A DNA stretch of 64,000 nt from Burhinus oedicnemus. Taxonomy: Eukaryota > Chordata > Aves > Charadriiformes > Burhinidae. Of this stretch, positions 1 through 12,766 are shown one piece after another; the stretch's first letter is position 1, and each line of letters begins with the position of its first letter. The DNA lies in NCBI GenBank assembly GCA_008921705.1, contig VFFE01007101.1:1727817-1791816 (forward strand), in the 5' to 3' direction. A program made the position numbers and the translations under genes. The notes below the pieces were generated by a model. It saw only the letters and a program-made list of their open reading frames with translations, was not told the origin of the DNA and searched no databases.

Positions 1-23
1 AAGTTTTAATAAATCGCATCTAT

Positions 24-100
24 GGGCCAGTTTCCCCCTCTGTAAAATGAGAATAATTCCATGACAATCACAGCTAGTTGTCCTGAAAATGAGTTAATTG
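24..100 (+). repeat. MIR SINE relic (3' half)
   Basis: The segment reads CCAGTTTCC...CTCTGTAAAATGAGAATAAT and ends ...AAAATGAGTTAAT. This follows the order of the 3' part of the MIR consensus: a 'cagtttcctcatctgtaaaatggg' core followed by 'ggattaaatgagttaat'. The middle is diverged. MIR is an ancient tRNA-derived CORE-SINE, sparse in birds. The 5' half would lie left of the window. The assignment is from remembered consensus, with no alignment run. Confidence 0.55.
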
Positions 101-3100
101 GTGGTCAGAAACATAGTTCTGTCCCACAAACAGCAGGCAGTACAGAAACAGTTTTTTCACAGCAGTTACCAGTGTCCTAGTGTTTCTGCTCTGATATTTC
201 AGGATTTGTTGGATTTCTAACATAAACAACTCAAAACAAAACAAAAATTACTCTTTCTCACATAACTGACAACTCATTTTATCCAAATGGCTTCAGATTT
301 CAAAGCACTATATGATTCTTTCTTTTAAACTTATACACCTCCAGAACTTGAACAGGGGCTAAAAGTAGAAATAGTCAAGTTTTGCTTTAAATCCATGCCT
401 GCATAAGGAGCAAAACAATTTTTAAAAGAAAACTGTACTACAAACTATAAGGAACTTATATTAAAAATCCAAATTAACTTTGAATATTCAAATAAATACC
501 ATGAAATTATAAAAGAACAATGTTAAGACAGACTAGTTTTTGTTCAGTTAATGACAGTACTCCTGAGATTTTAAGAATCTTAGAGCTTCATCACTTAAAT
601 TAAGAGAGAGCCACTTCAGTGTAATCTCATGCAAACAAAAGCCAGAATCAAGTTTTCATTTGTCCTTTAATCTGTTGCTGAACCACACTCAGATGCATGG
701 CTGTAATTACTCCTAACAACTACATACTTGCCGCTCTTTTAACTAAAGCAAAACTACAAAGAGCAATGCTGACACACTTTTAAAGAAAATAAGCTTTACA
801 GAGATGATAAAAACACCAAAACAGCAAAAGTCTTACTTGCAGCAGTTCAGTCAAAACATGCCAGCCCTGGAGAAGTCAGAACCGTAAGAAGTCTTTGCAG
901 TCCAGAAATTCTCTTGAGTTTATCCAGTGTTTATTTACCAAGCTTTAAAAGTCTGTGGTTAGAAGAACAGAGTTAGCTTTCTACACCATCCACAGCACTC
1001 CTGAAGTCCTCCAGTAAAAGCAGACATGAAGTTTGCTGATAGTTGGGTTCGCTGCTGCTGCTGTGTAGTTGCTCAGTACTTGTAAATACAAGCTCTGTGG
1101 ACAAAGTCCCAAATGACATCACAGGCAGCTGCTTATTGTTGAGTCTTTATTAACCGACTGTCAAAAAAGAAAAGCGAAGAGGAAAGAAAAGCACAAACTA
1201 TCTTCCCTGCAGCACAATTTGCATCTTAGTAGGAGTTGCAGTGCTGCACATATAAATACTTCTGTTTACCCAACTGATGTTTTCTTAGAATGAATAAACA
1301 GTGTTTGCAGGGAAAGCAGAAAAGTAAGAACAACCTAAACAGCTTCAACATGGAAAGAACGCGGGGAGAAAAAGAAAAATTAAAAATGCCAGCGGTGCCT
1401 TTTTCAGAATTTACCCCTGCATTCTCCTAATTCTTTTGTTTATTTGAAAATATGTAACTAGGGGTGCAAATCTACATGGATTTTAAAGCACAGAGCAGAG
1501 GACTTTAGTAAATTGAAATGAAACTTTCAACTAATTCCTAATTCTAGAAGTTACAGAATTACAAACTATGATCTTTGCAAGATTTAAGACAGCTCAACTT
1601 CAGTTACAATGTGTTTTGAAGAAAACTCTCTCCCGTTCCAAAGATGAAAATATAACAAAGCAAGAAACGGCATCAAACATAGTTATTCACTAGGAGGGTG
1701 CTAAGGGCATTAATACTGACCTTTCCTTCTCAGAGGTGGAGGTCCAAGACTAAGCAGCGCTTTGGAGCTGAAACACACACTCAGTTCCCAGCAAGGCACA
1801 GGGTACTCACTTGAGAACTAGTTGAGGTACTAATCTGAATCTATCCTCTGTCATCTAGAGTTCCTGCTGAAAGAGAGGGGCTGGGACTCTGTGCCTTGAT
1901 TTCTCAGAAGTCAGTCCTTTCAAGTCAGAACTTCAAACACTGGAAGGGCACCACCAAGGGTTGTGACAGACTGAGCTCCGTTATCTGTGCACGCTTCCAC
2001 ATGAAGAGCTTCAATATTGGGAAACACCTGGCCACTCGCATCCCAACACCCCAGACTGCACGTTCCACAAACAACAAAACAAGCGAAACTTGAGCTCAGG
2101 GATGAGCTGAAGCCAAGTTTTTACTATGTTTTTAATTGCTACACGTAAGACCGTCAACCCAAATTCTGCCTGTATTTACAGAGAGCAAATCAATCTCGGG
2201 TCAGATCCTCAGCTGATGTAAATCAAGCTAGATGCAATGACACAACGCAACAGTAACAGTCAGCACCAGCTGATGATCTTGCTTTTGCCTGCAGGAGTGC
2301 CATTAAAAAACTTGTGTGACCTTAATGACAGAGTCCCTGATTTTCTTGGCGCTTGCCCTGAGCGGCAGCAATACCCTGCTGCCAGTGCCACTGAGCTCGC
2401 TGGGACCGCTCACGCAGGCAATCACTACCTCTGCCACTTGCTGCCTCTCAAACGTAAGTTTGGAAGGAGAGCTGTTATAAATCCCCCTACATTTACTCCT
2501 GTGGCTAATCAGCTTGTAGCACACGAGAAACACCACACTGTGTTAACTATCAGTTATGTTTACTGCCCTAGCTCAAACATACGGGGTTGCATTCCTCTTC
2601 CGTTGCAGTCAGCAAGGTCTTATATCTTCATTAAGAGCTTGCTCGTTTGATCCAGGAAGACTTCAAAATACTTTGAAGATGAAGTGGACTACGGGAGTAT
2701 TAAGTACTAACATATAATATTCAGTAACATGAATTTCAAAACACACAGCTTTAGTCCCAGCTTCGCCAGTGCCATAGTGCAGCTACTCTATTTAAGCAAT
2801 GTGAATGAGGCCATGTGCTCGCATACACAGTTCCGTAAGGCATCGGCTCATTCCAGCAGGAACAAGCCCATCCATAAGATCAGCAGAAGAGTTAGATTTT
2901 GTTTATGTCCGATGCTCATTTACAGTGTGATTTCTCAGACCAAGGATAAGATTCATTTTTTCACCTGCCATTAGAAGTATTCATAAAATTGCAAAACACA
3001 GGTTACATGCCAGCGCTCTTCCTAACAAAACTGGCTTATCCCGTGACACTAATGCAGACACACACATGGAGAAGAAAGGGGGAGTGTATAGATTCATAAA

Positions 3101-4202
3101 ATAAGGAAAACACTGATTTAATTGAAAAAGCCAAGCATTTAATGAAATAAAAAAGGACAAGCCTTAAGGAAAACTGCAGCCTCTTCCCAGGAAGAATTTG
3201 TATTATTTAGCAAACTTCAGGACTTACTAAACTTTCTAGAGAATGTTAATGCATTTCCAGGCTAAGCACACCCAGGTGAGCAGGATCAGGACGGCAGACA
3301 CACTGCTCACATCTCTCTGGTCAGGCAGCGCTGCAGAGGCAGTGACTTCAATTGCCTGAAAGCAATTTTTGGGAGACTTCCATCCAAGTAAGTTCTATCT
3401 CAATCCTTTTCAGAACAGGTGGATCTCGTAAAAAAAAAACCAAAACATGCAAAGAAACAAGTATTGAGATTTGTGGGTTTAACCAGCAAGTTATTCTTCC
3501 CAAGAGGAGAATTCCCATGCGGGTGGACAAACAGATTCTGCATTCTTCAAATTACAGCCCTTATTAAGGGAGCGGCCATTAGCTCACCCTGTCAGTGCAC
3601 TTATCTATCTGATTTCTATTCTAAGTCATCATAAGATATAGCTACTGGCTGTGCAGATACAGCTTATTTTTGGCAGGAATGCCACGGCTTTTGTTAGAAC
3701 CAAAATTCACAACAGAATTCAGTCCTTGACTAGTTACAGGTTGAGTGAAAAGATAAAGAAGTTGAAGTCACGAGCTGCAGTAGTTGCTCCTGGACTGATG
3801 CGCAGTAGGCTGAACTGAGTAATGCATGGAGGAAGTAATTCAGCTTCATACTGCCTCATTTCCAATGGGCAAACAGGTAAGATGAGACATAATGAACTGA
3901 TCTCAGTATACACAGATGTTAGTAAAGCTTTTCAATTAACCTGTCGCAGTACAGGATCTGTTAAAGACCCTGTGTCTCATACTAATGCAAAATCCATACT
4001 ATCTTCAGATTCACTCTCCACGTTTGATTTTTCTTTATTATTAACTTGGAAAGTTCCTCCTCATTGAAGAAGCCAAAACAAAGGTCTGATCTTCTCAGAA
4101 AACGTGATAAATGGATGCCACCTGAACTGCACAACCTCTCCCCTGAAGCACTGCAGAAGTCCCTGCAGTCACAAATGCCCGACGTGCGTGTTCGCTTCTT
4201 AC
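101..4202. other. unique AT-rich DNA, no gene seen
   Basis: No reading frame here looks protein-like, and none resembles a known domain. A TATAAATA string occurs at 1251-1258 and a splice-donor-like CAA|GTAAGA on the minus strand at 832-839, but nothing links them to a transcript. Positions 2240-2650 are somewhat richer in G+C and contain a 137-residue plus-strand frame overlapped by a 77-residue minus-strand frame, which is a sign of chance openness. An A-run lies near 3430. Confidence 0.6.
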
Positions 4203-4302
4203 CAGCACAAGAGCAGAAAATGGCCCGGACCCGGGTGCCTCTGGGTCCACTCTCTCATTACAGACCCATAAAGCTGCGGCACGAGGTGACCAGCCTCACA
4301 GC
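4203..4302 (-). other. candidate internal exon (unassigned, minus strand)
   Basis: Read on the minus strand, a pyrimidine-rich run ending CTTGCCAG (a good splice acceptor) is followed by 100 bases and then GCTG|GTAAGAAG, a near-consensus splice donor. One of the three frames is open throughout, beginning CEAGHLVPQLYG and ending HFLLLC. The other two contain stops. The stretch and its flank (4170-4420) are richer in G+C and CpG than the surroundings. I recognise no family. It could be a coding exon, an exon of a non-coding RNA, or a chance pairing of splice-like sites. The overlapping plus-strand frame at 4046-4423 (125 residues) also has no recognisable domain. Confidence 0.18.
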
Positions 4303-4535
4303 CTGGCAAGTTAAAAGGGAGGTGGGAAGAGCTAAGAGTATTTCCCCTGAGGGATGTCTAACCGTGCCGCGAGTCGTGTGTGGTTCAGTACAGCTTCAGA
4401 TGGCAAGCTTGCGGGTCACGTAAAAGCCTTGTTTTACCCTCTGATACTGCTCCTGGGACAAGGACAGACAAGCTGACAGACTGAAGAGCAGTTTAGTCTA
4501 GGCCTAAATTGCAGGACATTAAAATCCCAACAGAT

Positions 4536-4645
4536 TGGAATGGAATGGAATGGAATAGAATAGAATAGAATAGAATAGAATAGAATAGAATAGAATAGAA
4601 TAGAATAGAATAGAATAGAATAGAATAGAATAGAATAGAATAGAA
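4536..4645. repeat. pentanucleotide microsatellite (TGGAA)4(TAGAA)18
   Basis: Twenty-two uninterrupted 5-bp units. The first four are TGGAA and the next eighteen are TAGAA, so the array is a block of one variant followed by a block of the other with a single G/A difference. Perfect units over 110 bp imply recent expansion and likely length polymorphism. Confidence 0.98.
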
Positions 4646-7600
4646 TCCTAAACTGTTATATTTTTATCGCACAATAAATACTCAGATCACCAGAGGGCAA
4701 GTTTAGAAAACAGTAAAATAAATCGCAGGCTGCAGAATTTGCCCTCCTTGGAGTTGCATATGGTTGGAAGTCTTGAGCTGGTTCCTAAAATATCATGGAA
4801 TTTTCTCCCGAATGACACCAGGGTACTGAAGAGCAAAATGCTATTTGAAAATTACTATTATTCTCACTTTTACCAACACAGCTAAGTATGTCTCACAAAA
4901 CAAATACCTACAAGCATGTGGGATCGTCACAAGTGAGCAGAGTAAATGCTTTTCTGAGCCTGGGGTAGCTGGCAGAGAGGATAAACAACTGAACCAAGTA
5001 AAAATATGTGGAGAGAATAAAAGGAAGCGTGTGGGGGCGGTGTATGAATCTCCTCAGATACTGTCAGTTGAAGTGGTTTGATCAGGCTGGTAAGCTTTTG
5101 ATCACGAAGATAGTTTGGTTTTTAACCTTACTAGGTGATTTTTCAAAGCTTTTTACCTCCCCTGCATGTCAAGAATAGGGGAAAGGTCTTTAGCAAAGGC
5201 AGGTTTCACTGCTGGAACAAAAAATAGCTCTCTCTGTCACATTTATGAATTTAAGCTTCAGAGACAGCAGCAAATAACATATAGCAACAATAACTGCCTT
5301 CCGATGGGCCGTTCTGCTACATACAGGGTCATGGGATGTTATCAATCTGGTGTGTCCTTTTCTGTTGTTCTCGATGCCTGGCACTGCCATGCTCCCCCCT
5401 CCAAGAGCTTCCGGACAGCTTTCTGCGTGCTCCCCCGTACCTGCCACTCCAGCAGCTAAAAAGATGATATTCTACCTCCTGGAAGAGGACATTTATATAG
5501 AAACATTTACTCTAGCTCACAACCTACACTATGGGAAATCCTGTCCTTAAGTGTAAGGATGAAGCCTTGACACCCTATTCTGACTCATAAGAAAAAGAAT
5601 GGCTAAAATGAAATGTTTTATCTAACATTTTCAGATGAGCTGAGAACTAAAATGAGCATATACGACTTTTCCAGCCATAGCAGTGATTTGCAATCAATTT
5701 CTAAATCTTTTTCAGTTCCATAATTTTTGCTTCAGTAGAATTCTATGAAAAGCATTCATTGGAGAAAATTGACAGGATGTCTTTAAAGGACATTGGCTTT
5801 CACTATAAATTGCCTCATTGTAAAAATAGGATGTCAAGCAAATCATACAAAGTCTGTTTTGAGTGTTGCCACCTGAAACTGGAAGAGGTAGGAGGAAGCT
5901 GGGTTTTATACTTACAAGAGAACTCCGAAATGTTTTAAATGCGATTACTAAATACAAGTACATAGGACTGGCTCTCATTAATTCCATGGGCTAAGCCACT
6001 ATTCCTTCTTTGCCTTTCCTGTTGTTTCTGGAATCACGCAATTGATTCAGCCACCAGTGACCTTATCCAGAGTTAATTGAAATCAATGGCATTAGTGGAT
6101 TCTGGAGCAGGCCCAAAACCAATGTGCGTTCAAGGGCTTTTGTATATCCTTAATCACACGGGTAAGCCTCCGCAAATTTAGATTCCAATGGATCCAAACA
6201 TTAAATCAGTTATGCAGTGTTTAACTTCGCATATGGACAGTGGTCCCCCGTTGGTTATTGAAAGTGGTCTCTATTAAGAGAAGAAGGTTATTTCCATAAT
6301 CTATTTCTGATGAAAACGTGTATTTCTACAGGAGTCAGTGTTCCAGCAAGGTTGGCACCTAATGGGAAGGCTTACTAATTTGCACTCTCCTGCCTTTTTG
6401 GACATGTCGCTGTGTGTCAGAAAGCAGAGGTATTGGCTTGTGAAACACACATTCCTCTGATGCAAGCATCTGGCTTCTTGGCAGCCAAGTCGTGACAGGT
6501 TCTGCAGCAGCTGTGATGGCTCCATGCTCTTTCAGATGGTTAAATAGTCTTGTTTTTCAGCCTAGCTGTTTGTTTTCTGCTGCGCTCCTGGATGAAAGCC
6601 CATTTGCCCTTTTAATCAATGAACTGGCCGTTGGATTGAAGTAATCAGTTACATTTTTGTACATGTCAGAGCAGAGATTCTTGCCCAGAGACTGCCAGCT
6701 ATACAGCCCTGTGCTCTTGACTCGACGCTTAACCTTGTCCTGACACCTTTACACACCAAAGGATGGGTTGTCTTCCCAAAGTGAGAGCAAGCACTAGAAT
6801 AGCTTTCTTCATCCCTCAGTCATAGGATTCCGTAGCTTCTGCTTTGTTACAGGAGACGGTAATGAGATCAAACAGAGCAAATAAGGAATACAATTTATTT
6901 ATTTCAGATGGCTTTATAAACTGTCCTCCCATGTGCATGCACCAGATGGAGATAAGAATCTGGCTGGAAGCTTTAGCCTTAGCTGTGCGGCACAGAGGTA
7001 ACAGCACATCAACTTATTACGAGAAAAAATTCTTCAGAGAAGATTACATAAATTGGAATTAAATTTTATTTAAATTGCCTTTAAACATATTATGCAAATC
7101 CACAATATAACAAGCAGTTCCAAGTAGTTCCCTTGAACAAACGAGCACACGGCACTCCTAACACCAAATGTGATAACACAATATTAAAAAGGAGTTTTCA
7201 CAGGGATACCACGAAGATCAAAAGCTGCCATCTACCTCTCAGCCATTTGTTAGCCCATCTCCACCTTTTCACTCCAGGCAATAATCTATGTCCCTCTGTG
7301 ATATCCTTCCTTCTTTTTCCCCACGTATTGCTGCTTGTGGAGGAAAAATAAGTAATGAGCTGACTCAGGCAGGCTACATTCTCCCTTGCCAGGCTTTTAG
7401 TCTATGTTCTTCTTGTGCTTGCCATATGAAGGTTGTCTTGTGGGGTACAACTACTGCTATTTCTATCTTCGCCAGAACAGGGAAACTGCACAAACAGGCC
7501 AATTCCTGCTCCTGCTGCAGAGAGATCTTGAGGAGCGAAAAAACCTTCCTCGCTATCTACCGTCAGGTGTTTCATCGATCCCTTGATAAGGACCTAGCAA

Positions 7601-9381
7601 CGACCTGATCAGTCCTATCATCCACTTTATTTGCCAAAGCGCACACACACGCAGTTAATCAGTAGCCACAAGTAGCACTGGTCACTGGCCAGACCAATGC
7701 CTGTGAAAACAATACATCACTGTCACCACGGGTCCCAACCACACCGAGTCACACGTAGCCAAACAGAGTGACCAAAATCGGCACTCAGCACTGTCTTTTC
7801 CCAAAGGCTCTAAGAAAACAACAATCCTAAAACTGTTTGAGATATATCAGTATCATTTAAAGTTCTCTTTGGGTCTTTCAATTCCATCTTCAAAGCAGGA
7901 CAGGAAGGAACCACTACCAGCATATGACATTAAATAAGAGCTGCAACAACATACCGAGTTTTAATACCATATAATTCCATATTGTGGCATACAATATAAG
8001 TTGATAAAAGCATCACATTTTACTGAGTGACTGTTATCAACAAGAGTCTATGTGAAATGCCTTGATCCATGTCACAGGTAGAATACCCAGGGGGTAAGCT
8101 GCTTGCTTAAAGCCTAAGTGGAGCCACCAACCAATTAAAGTCTAGGAATTGCTGCTCCCGATACTGTCAGCAGAGCCCTGGACAATACCATGAAGTCCTA
8201 CCCAAAAGTACATCAGTGCAAGTCCTCAGGCCTCTCTCTGCTGTCCTCTTGAAAAATCCTTGGTTGTTGTAGAAGGCAGTAATCAACTGTACACACCCTA
8301 GGATTTCAACAATATGCTGTGATTACTTTAAATCTATGAAATATAACAACTCATAACAGCCAGCTAGACACTTTCCAGGGAAGGAGACCAAAGTGTGTCT
8401 TTGCAAAAAGGATGATGAAACAGCCTGAAATTATTTTTGTGAGGAGAAAGGTTTCTTAGTCTTCCTGCCTGGATAGAAAAGGGCAGGTATATCAAACGAA
8501 GGCTGCTCTGGTTTATCACACTGCCTTCTCTACTACAGTACTGAAGATTTTATTGCATGCTATAAAGAGAGGAAAAACTCATCTTGTAATCATATAAACA
8601 CAGTGAACAACGCAGAATAAGTATCAATTACTTTTGCAAGTTTCAGTGATAGCCTCAACCCCTGCGGATAATTTCAAACGGTATGATAAAGACTTCAGTT
8701 AGATTAAAAGCATCAAAAGCAAACTAGCATTCAAAACCAAACAATTTCATCTCTGCTATGTAAGTTACAATAAATTTTCTGAACTGGCAGATTTTCCTCT
8801 TAGCTGTTCAGCTGTTCCTTCCCCACAGGTAAAACAAGTCAATCTGTTTGAGAAGACAATTTGCCACCCAGCTTACTTAATGCCACACATTAAAATAAAA
8901 TGACTGAATAATTTTGATGTCAAAGAGCTGTTTTAATGGGTATCCATGGTTAAAAGAAACAACTGCAACAGAGAAACGCAATTAGGTGCTGCTGACTTCC
9001 ATGTGAATGAGATCTAAATAAAATTACTGTCCAACTTTTGGTCTCATATTTTACATGGAACTTTTCTCAAATCCTTCAAGAAGTCCCGGCATATATGTTA
9101 CTCACTGTTTACTTTAATCCCATGATCCAAATTTTGCTCAGTGATGTGAGTATAAACACAAACGTGACTAACAGACAATAGTAGATCTGTGATAAGTTTT
9201 TATTTGTCTGGAATTAAACATGATAAAGTAGCATACTAGCAAGTCAACGTAGCTGCATTTTCCATTCCCTTTGTGCCAATATTTGTGACTCTGGAAAGTG
9301 CACGGGAGCGCAGAAGACTGGTGCGAGGTGATATTCACACAGTGCAATGCAATGACTCGCAGAGGTGTTTGAAGTAGCTTT
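4646..9381. other. unique DNA, no gene seen
   Basis: AT-rich single-copy sequence with scattered chance frames, the longest being 106 residues at 7288-7608. A short relic at 6075-6115 (see separate entry) is the only repeat-like piece I can suggest. A short CA/CG alternating run lies near 7640. Confidence 0.6.
6075..6115. repeat. possible ancient repeat relic ('caatgg...gcaggccc' motif)
   Basis: The stretch contains TTGAAATCAATGGCATT followed by GGAGCAGGCCC. It resembles the 'ttgaattcaatgggctttggatcaggccc' motif that recurs in archosaur and turtle DNA as degraded copies of an old palindromic element. Related pieces occur at 13841-13874 and 18197-18209. The family name is uncertain to me. Confidence 0.3.
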
Positions 9382-9581
9382 GAATAAGCTAATACTTTGG
9401 TTCTAGGAAGCAACTTGGCCATGTTAGCTCCCCGGAGTGGAGCAGAATGCAGGAAATGCCCTCAGCCGAGACCCATGCGAGCGTGGTTACGGTCCTGCCC
9501 CAGAGCCAGCTCAGTTATCTCCATGTGGCACTGCCACGCTTCCCAGGCCAAGTTGCTTCCCAGAACCAAAGTAGCTTATTC
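9382..9581. repeat. long imperfect inverted repeat (arms 39 and 36 bp)
   Basis: The left arm, 9382-9420, begins GAATAAGCTA and ends GCAACTTGGCC. The right arm, 9546-9581, begins GGCCAAGTTGC and ends TAGCTTATTC. The reverse complement of the right arm matches the left arm with one substitution and one 3-base indel. The spacer is 125 bp. Homology stops sharply at both ends of the arms. It could be an inverted duplication of a local segment or the ends of a small non-autonomous element. A transcript through it could fold into a long hairpin. Confidence 0.9.
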
Positions 9582-9584
9582 AGA

Positions 9585-9612
9585 AAGACAAAGCAGGAAA
9601 ATGCTTTGTCTT
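9585..9612. repeat. perfect 11-bp hairpin
   Basis: AAGACAAAGCA at 9585-9595 is followed by a 6-base spacer, GGAAAA, and its exact reverse complement TGCTTTGTCTT at 9602-9612. It lies three bases beyond the right arm of the larger inverted repeat, so palindromic structure is concentrated in this 230-bp patch. Function unknown. Confidence 0.85.
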
Positions 9613-12600
9613 CGCAGTGTAAGTCACAACCTGAAAAGGCTTTCCTAGTCATGGTGTGAGCTCATTTGATTCGTCCCAAAACACCATTTTTAGCTGAAAG
9701 AATAAAAGCAGCTCTGAGGCTGAACACCAGCTTTGAAATGGTCTGTGATAATATGAAGCAAGACTCACCCTTGCTTTTTGATCAAATGAAGGGCTAGTGC
9801 TCAGGCCAGTTAACTGTCTTATATACCTGCTAAAGACCAAGAAACTTAAGTGCACGCTGACCAGCAGTGCTGGTGCCTGCTCCACATTCCCTTGATTTCA
9901 AGTACAAATTTAGCAATTCAGATCAGCGACTCCAACCTGCTTTCAAAGGCTGAGTGCCATGCATTTTGCTTTCATACACTCACAGATGTATGTATTAATG
10001 AAAGGGATTAGCGGTCACTAGCCAGAACCAGTTGCTTAATATATTTGCTACATCCTGAAAATATGAAGCCTTTACAGTTTTAACCCAGATATTCTTGCTC
10101 TACTTTATGTTTTACGTTGCTTTGCTGAACTACTTGGATGAAGTCTTGCGTGTTGACCAAGAGGTCAGCCACCGCAGACACCTGGAATAGCTTCTCTGAT
10201 TTCTCCCCTGCCCCGTTGCTGCTTCCTTACCCCTCCAACATCACAGATACAGCAGTTCCCAGCATGCAGAAGTGCATCTTACTCCGTGTGAGTTGGCATT
10301 ATCAGTTAGTATTGTTTATATGATGCCACAAGGAAATGGTCAATGTTTAAGAATTTTAAATAAGACCCATTCTACTTATTGTCCACAATATCGACAACTT
10401 CCCTTCAGAGCTCTTCCAAACACCCCAGAAGCTTGGATATGAATAATTTCTACAGTGCTCTAACTTTGGCACATGTCTTTAAACAGATGGAAAATATTGT
10501 TATGCAGCCTTAGGACATATCAAGATCTCTTTTTGTTTCTGTAATGAGGCCCAATTAATACGTAGGACTTTCAGCCACTCAAAGGATTTCAAAATATCAG
10601 GATTTCAGCCAGAACTGTAATGCTGATGTGTGCTTTCATGATATAATCTAACTATAATTACCTAAACCAATATCAACATAAGTAACGATAGTCATTCTAA
10701 TTCTACCGGAAACTTAAATATTGCACTATATTAAAAAAATATCTCCCATTAAAGTCTTTTCTTTTTCCATTGCAGGGTCAGCATTACACCTCAGTGTGGT
10801 TGCAAATTGGAGTAATTTTATTGAGCTAGACAGTCTTTGGGCTGGTCTCCATGAAAGTTTTGCTGCAACATAAGATGGGATAGTACAGATGTCACTCTGT
10901 GCAGTCTTACCACATAGAGGGCAGTAGAAATATCGGCACAGAGAATTGGCTTAGAATACCTGTTTTGTACTGATTTACTGCTAATTTTGCAGTCACTTCT
11001 GCACGTAGACAAAACCCTAAAACTAGGTTTCTATTTTTAAGGCTTATGCATTTCAGAAGCTTTTACATAAAACGATACCAATGAAAAACAGTATTTATAA
11101 AACATCATAGATTAATAACTTAATTATAGCTTATTCACCTGGCAGGACCTCCAGGCTTACCACTCCCCCCTAAAAAAGCCAGTTTATGAATGCTGGAAAT
11201 GCCTAAGGTAATTTTTGAACTTTACCTTGTCCATGAGAAGTTTGCTCTGATTATTTAGCAGTTCTGAGCAAATGATAAGATGACACTTCCTCCTAATTAA
11301 CTTTACAGTTCACCTTTTTTTTCCTCTGCCTGCAGCACTAGGAACCCCCTGAATTAAATCTCAGCATCTTTGCTGGATCCAATAGGACTGTTCACTAACT
11401 GCGGTTTCCAGCTGTTTCCTAAAATACCTGAAAATTTCCACCAAACTCAGAATCCTGGCCATCATACTCTGAACAGATTGAGATTGGATTAGTATACCTA
11501 GATGCATTACAAACCAGAAATTTACAACCACGACTGAGCTGAACCAATGTTACTCAAATATAAGGGAACTGAATGTAAGCAAGCCTGGTATCTTCTTTCC
11601 TCTCCTCCCCTCCCCTCCTCAGAAAGATTCAATGACCAGATAAACAGTAACTGCCACTGTAACTTAACAGGGACTATGTACCAGAAATGGTAAATATAAT
11701 GACAGGAGTTGGTTTAATATTACATGTTATGATTTTTAAAAATATATTTAATGACTACTGTTAGAAACTGTGCTAAAAATAGGCTATTGAGTTGCATTTT
11801 TTCTAAATGACAGATAACTGTAGGAATGCAGCATTCACAAGGAACTGTTTGTACTAGGCACTGTATTTCCTCTCCACCCAGCAAAACTTCCAGAAGAACA
11901 TATGAATTTTGCAAATATGTCAAGGAGAGAATAGACTGTAAAAACTAGATCACGGACATGCAAGTATATGCAGGTGCTATAAGCAAAGCACATTTTCTTC
12001 CTGCCAAAAAGGCCTCTCTAATCTCCAAGTTAGTGAGAATGTCCTCATTGCTCCAATATTTTCCCTGCAGCCACAACAATTTTTTAAATGCATATGCAGC
12101 CATTTGATTTTATCGCCTAGAATGACACACTTAGTAAGTGACAGTGTCCATCAAGTCCCTTGAAGGTTACATACATTTTATATACATCTTGCAAATTAGT
12201 CTACATATTCAGGCTCTCTGTACAGTTATTAAAATGCTATCATCAGTTTTCAAGAAAGAGAAGGAAGAATTTGGATTTTAGCTATTCCTGTAGCCCTGAC
12301 TCGGGTATAATTCTCCCTAAACTGAGTGGAGAATCAAACCTTATGGGGAGATTAAATGACTTCAGCACACCGCTCCACTACATCATCCCTACAGAGCTGG
12401 TTTTGTTTGGAAAGGTTTGGGGTCAGGAGCTGAAACCACAATTGCTCGTTATCCAAGCAGCTGCCTGGGATGAGATGCCCCACACCGCACGAGGCTGTGG
12501 GTAAGGCTGGAGCGGGGCTGTCTGACACCAGGCACTTGTGACCCCCTCACAAGGGACACCTATCTCTCAGGCAACTCAAGCCAGCACAACCTTAATTTAC

Positions 12601-12710
12601 TCAAAATAAGGGTATGGTCGTGTCTTACATACTTATAAGAATGCCCCTGATTCCACTGGGAATAGCAGTGCTGTCTGGTGCTAGAAACTAGAAAATCAGT
12701 TGCCCCAAAT
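9613..12710. other. unique AT-rich DNA, no gene seen
   Basis: No convincing coding or RNA gene. A 30-base uninterrupted pyrimidine run occupies 11591-11620. The small frames in this block have no recognisable features. Confidence 0.6.
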
Positions 12711-12766
12711 GATTGGACTCAATGATCTTAAAGGTCTTTTCCAACCTCAATGATTGTAGGATTCTA
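12711..12766 (+). mobile_element. CR1 LINE, 3' tail fragment
   Basis: GATTGGACTCAATGATCTTA, AAGGTCTTTTCCAACCTCAA and TGATTGTAGGATTCTA occur in the order of the CR1 3' end (ttggactagatgatctttaaggtc..ttccaacc..), including the degenerate 8-bp 'gattctat' terminal motif. Only about 56 bp remain, consistent with extreme 5' truncation during insertion and some decay. The orientation is plus. Confidence 0.85.

Noticed and set aside
832..1258. TATAAATA at 1251-1258 and a minus-strand CAA|GTAAGA donor as a possible promoter plus first exon
   Set aside because: The TATA string is canonical on the plus strand while the donor is on the minus strand, so they do not belong to one transcript model.
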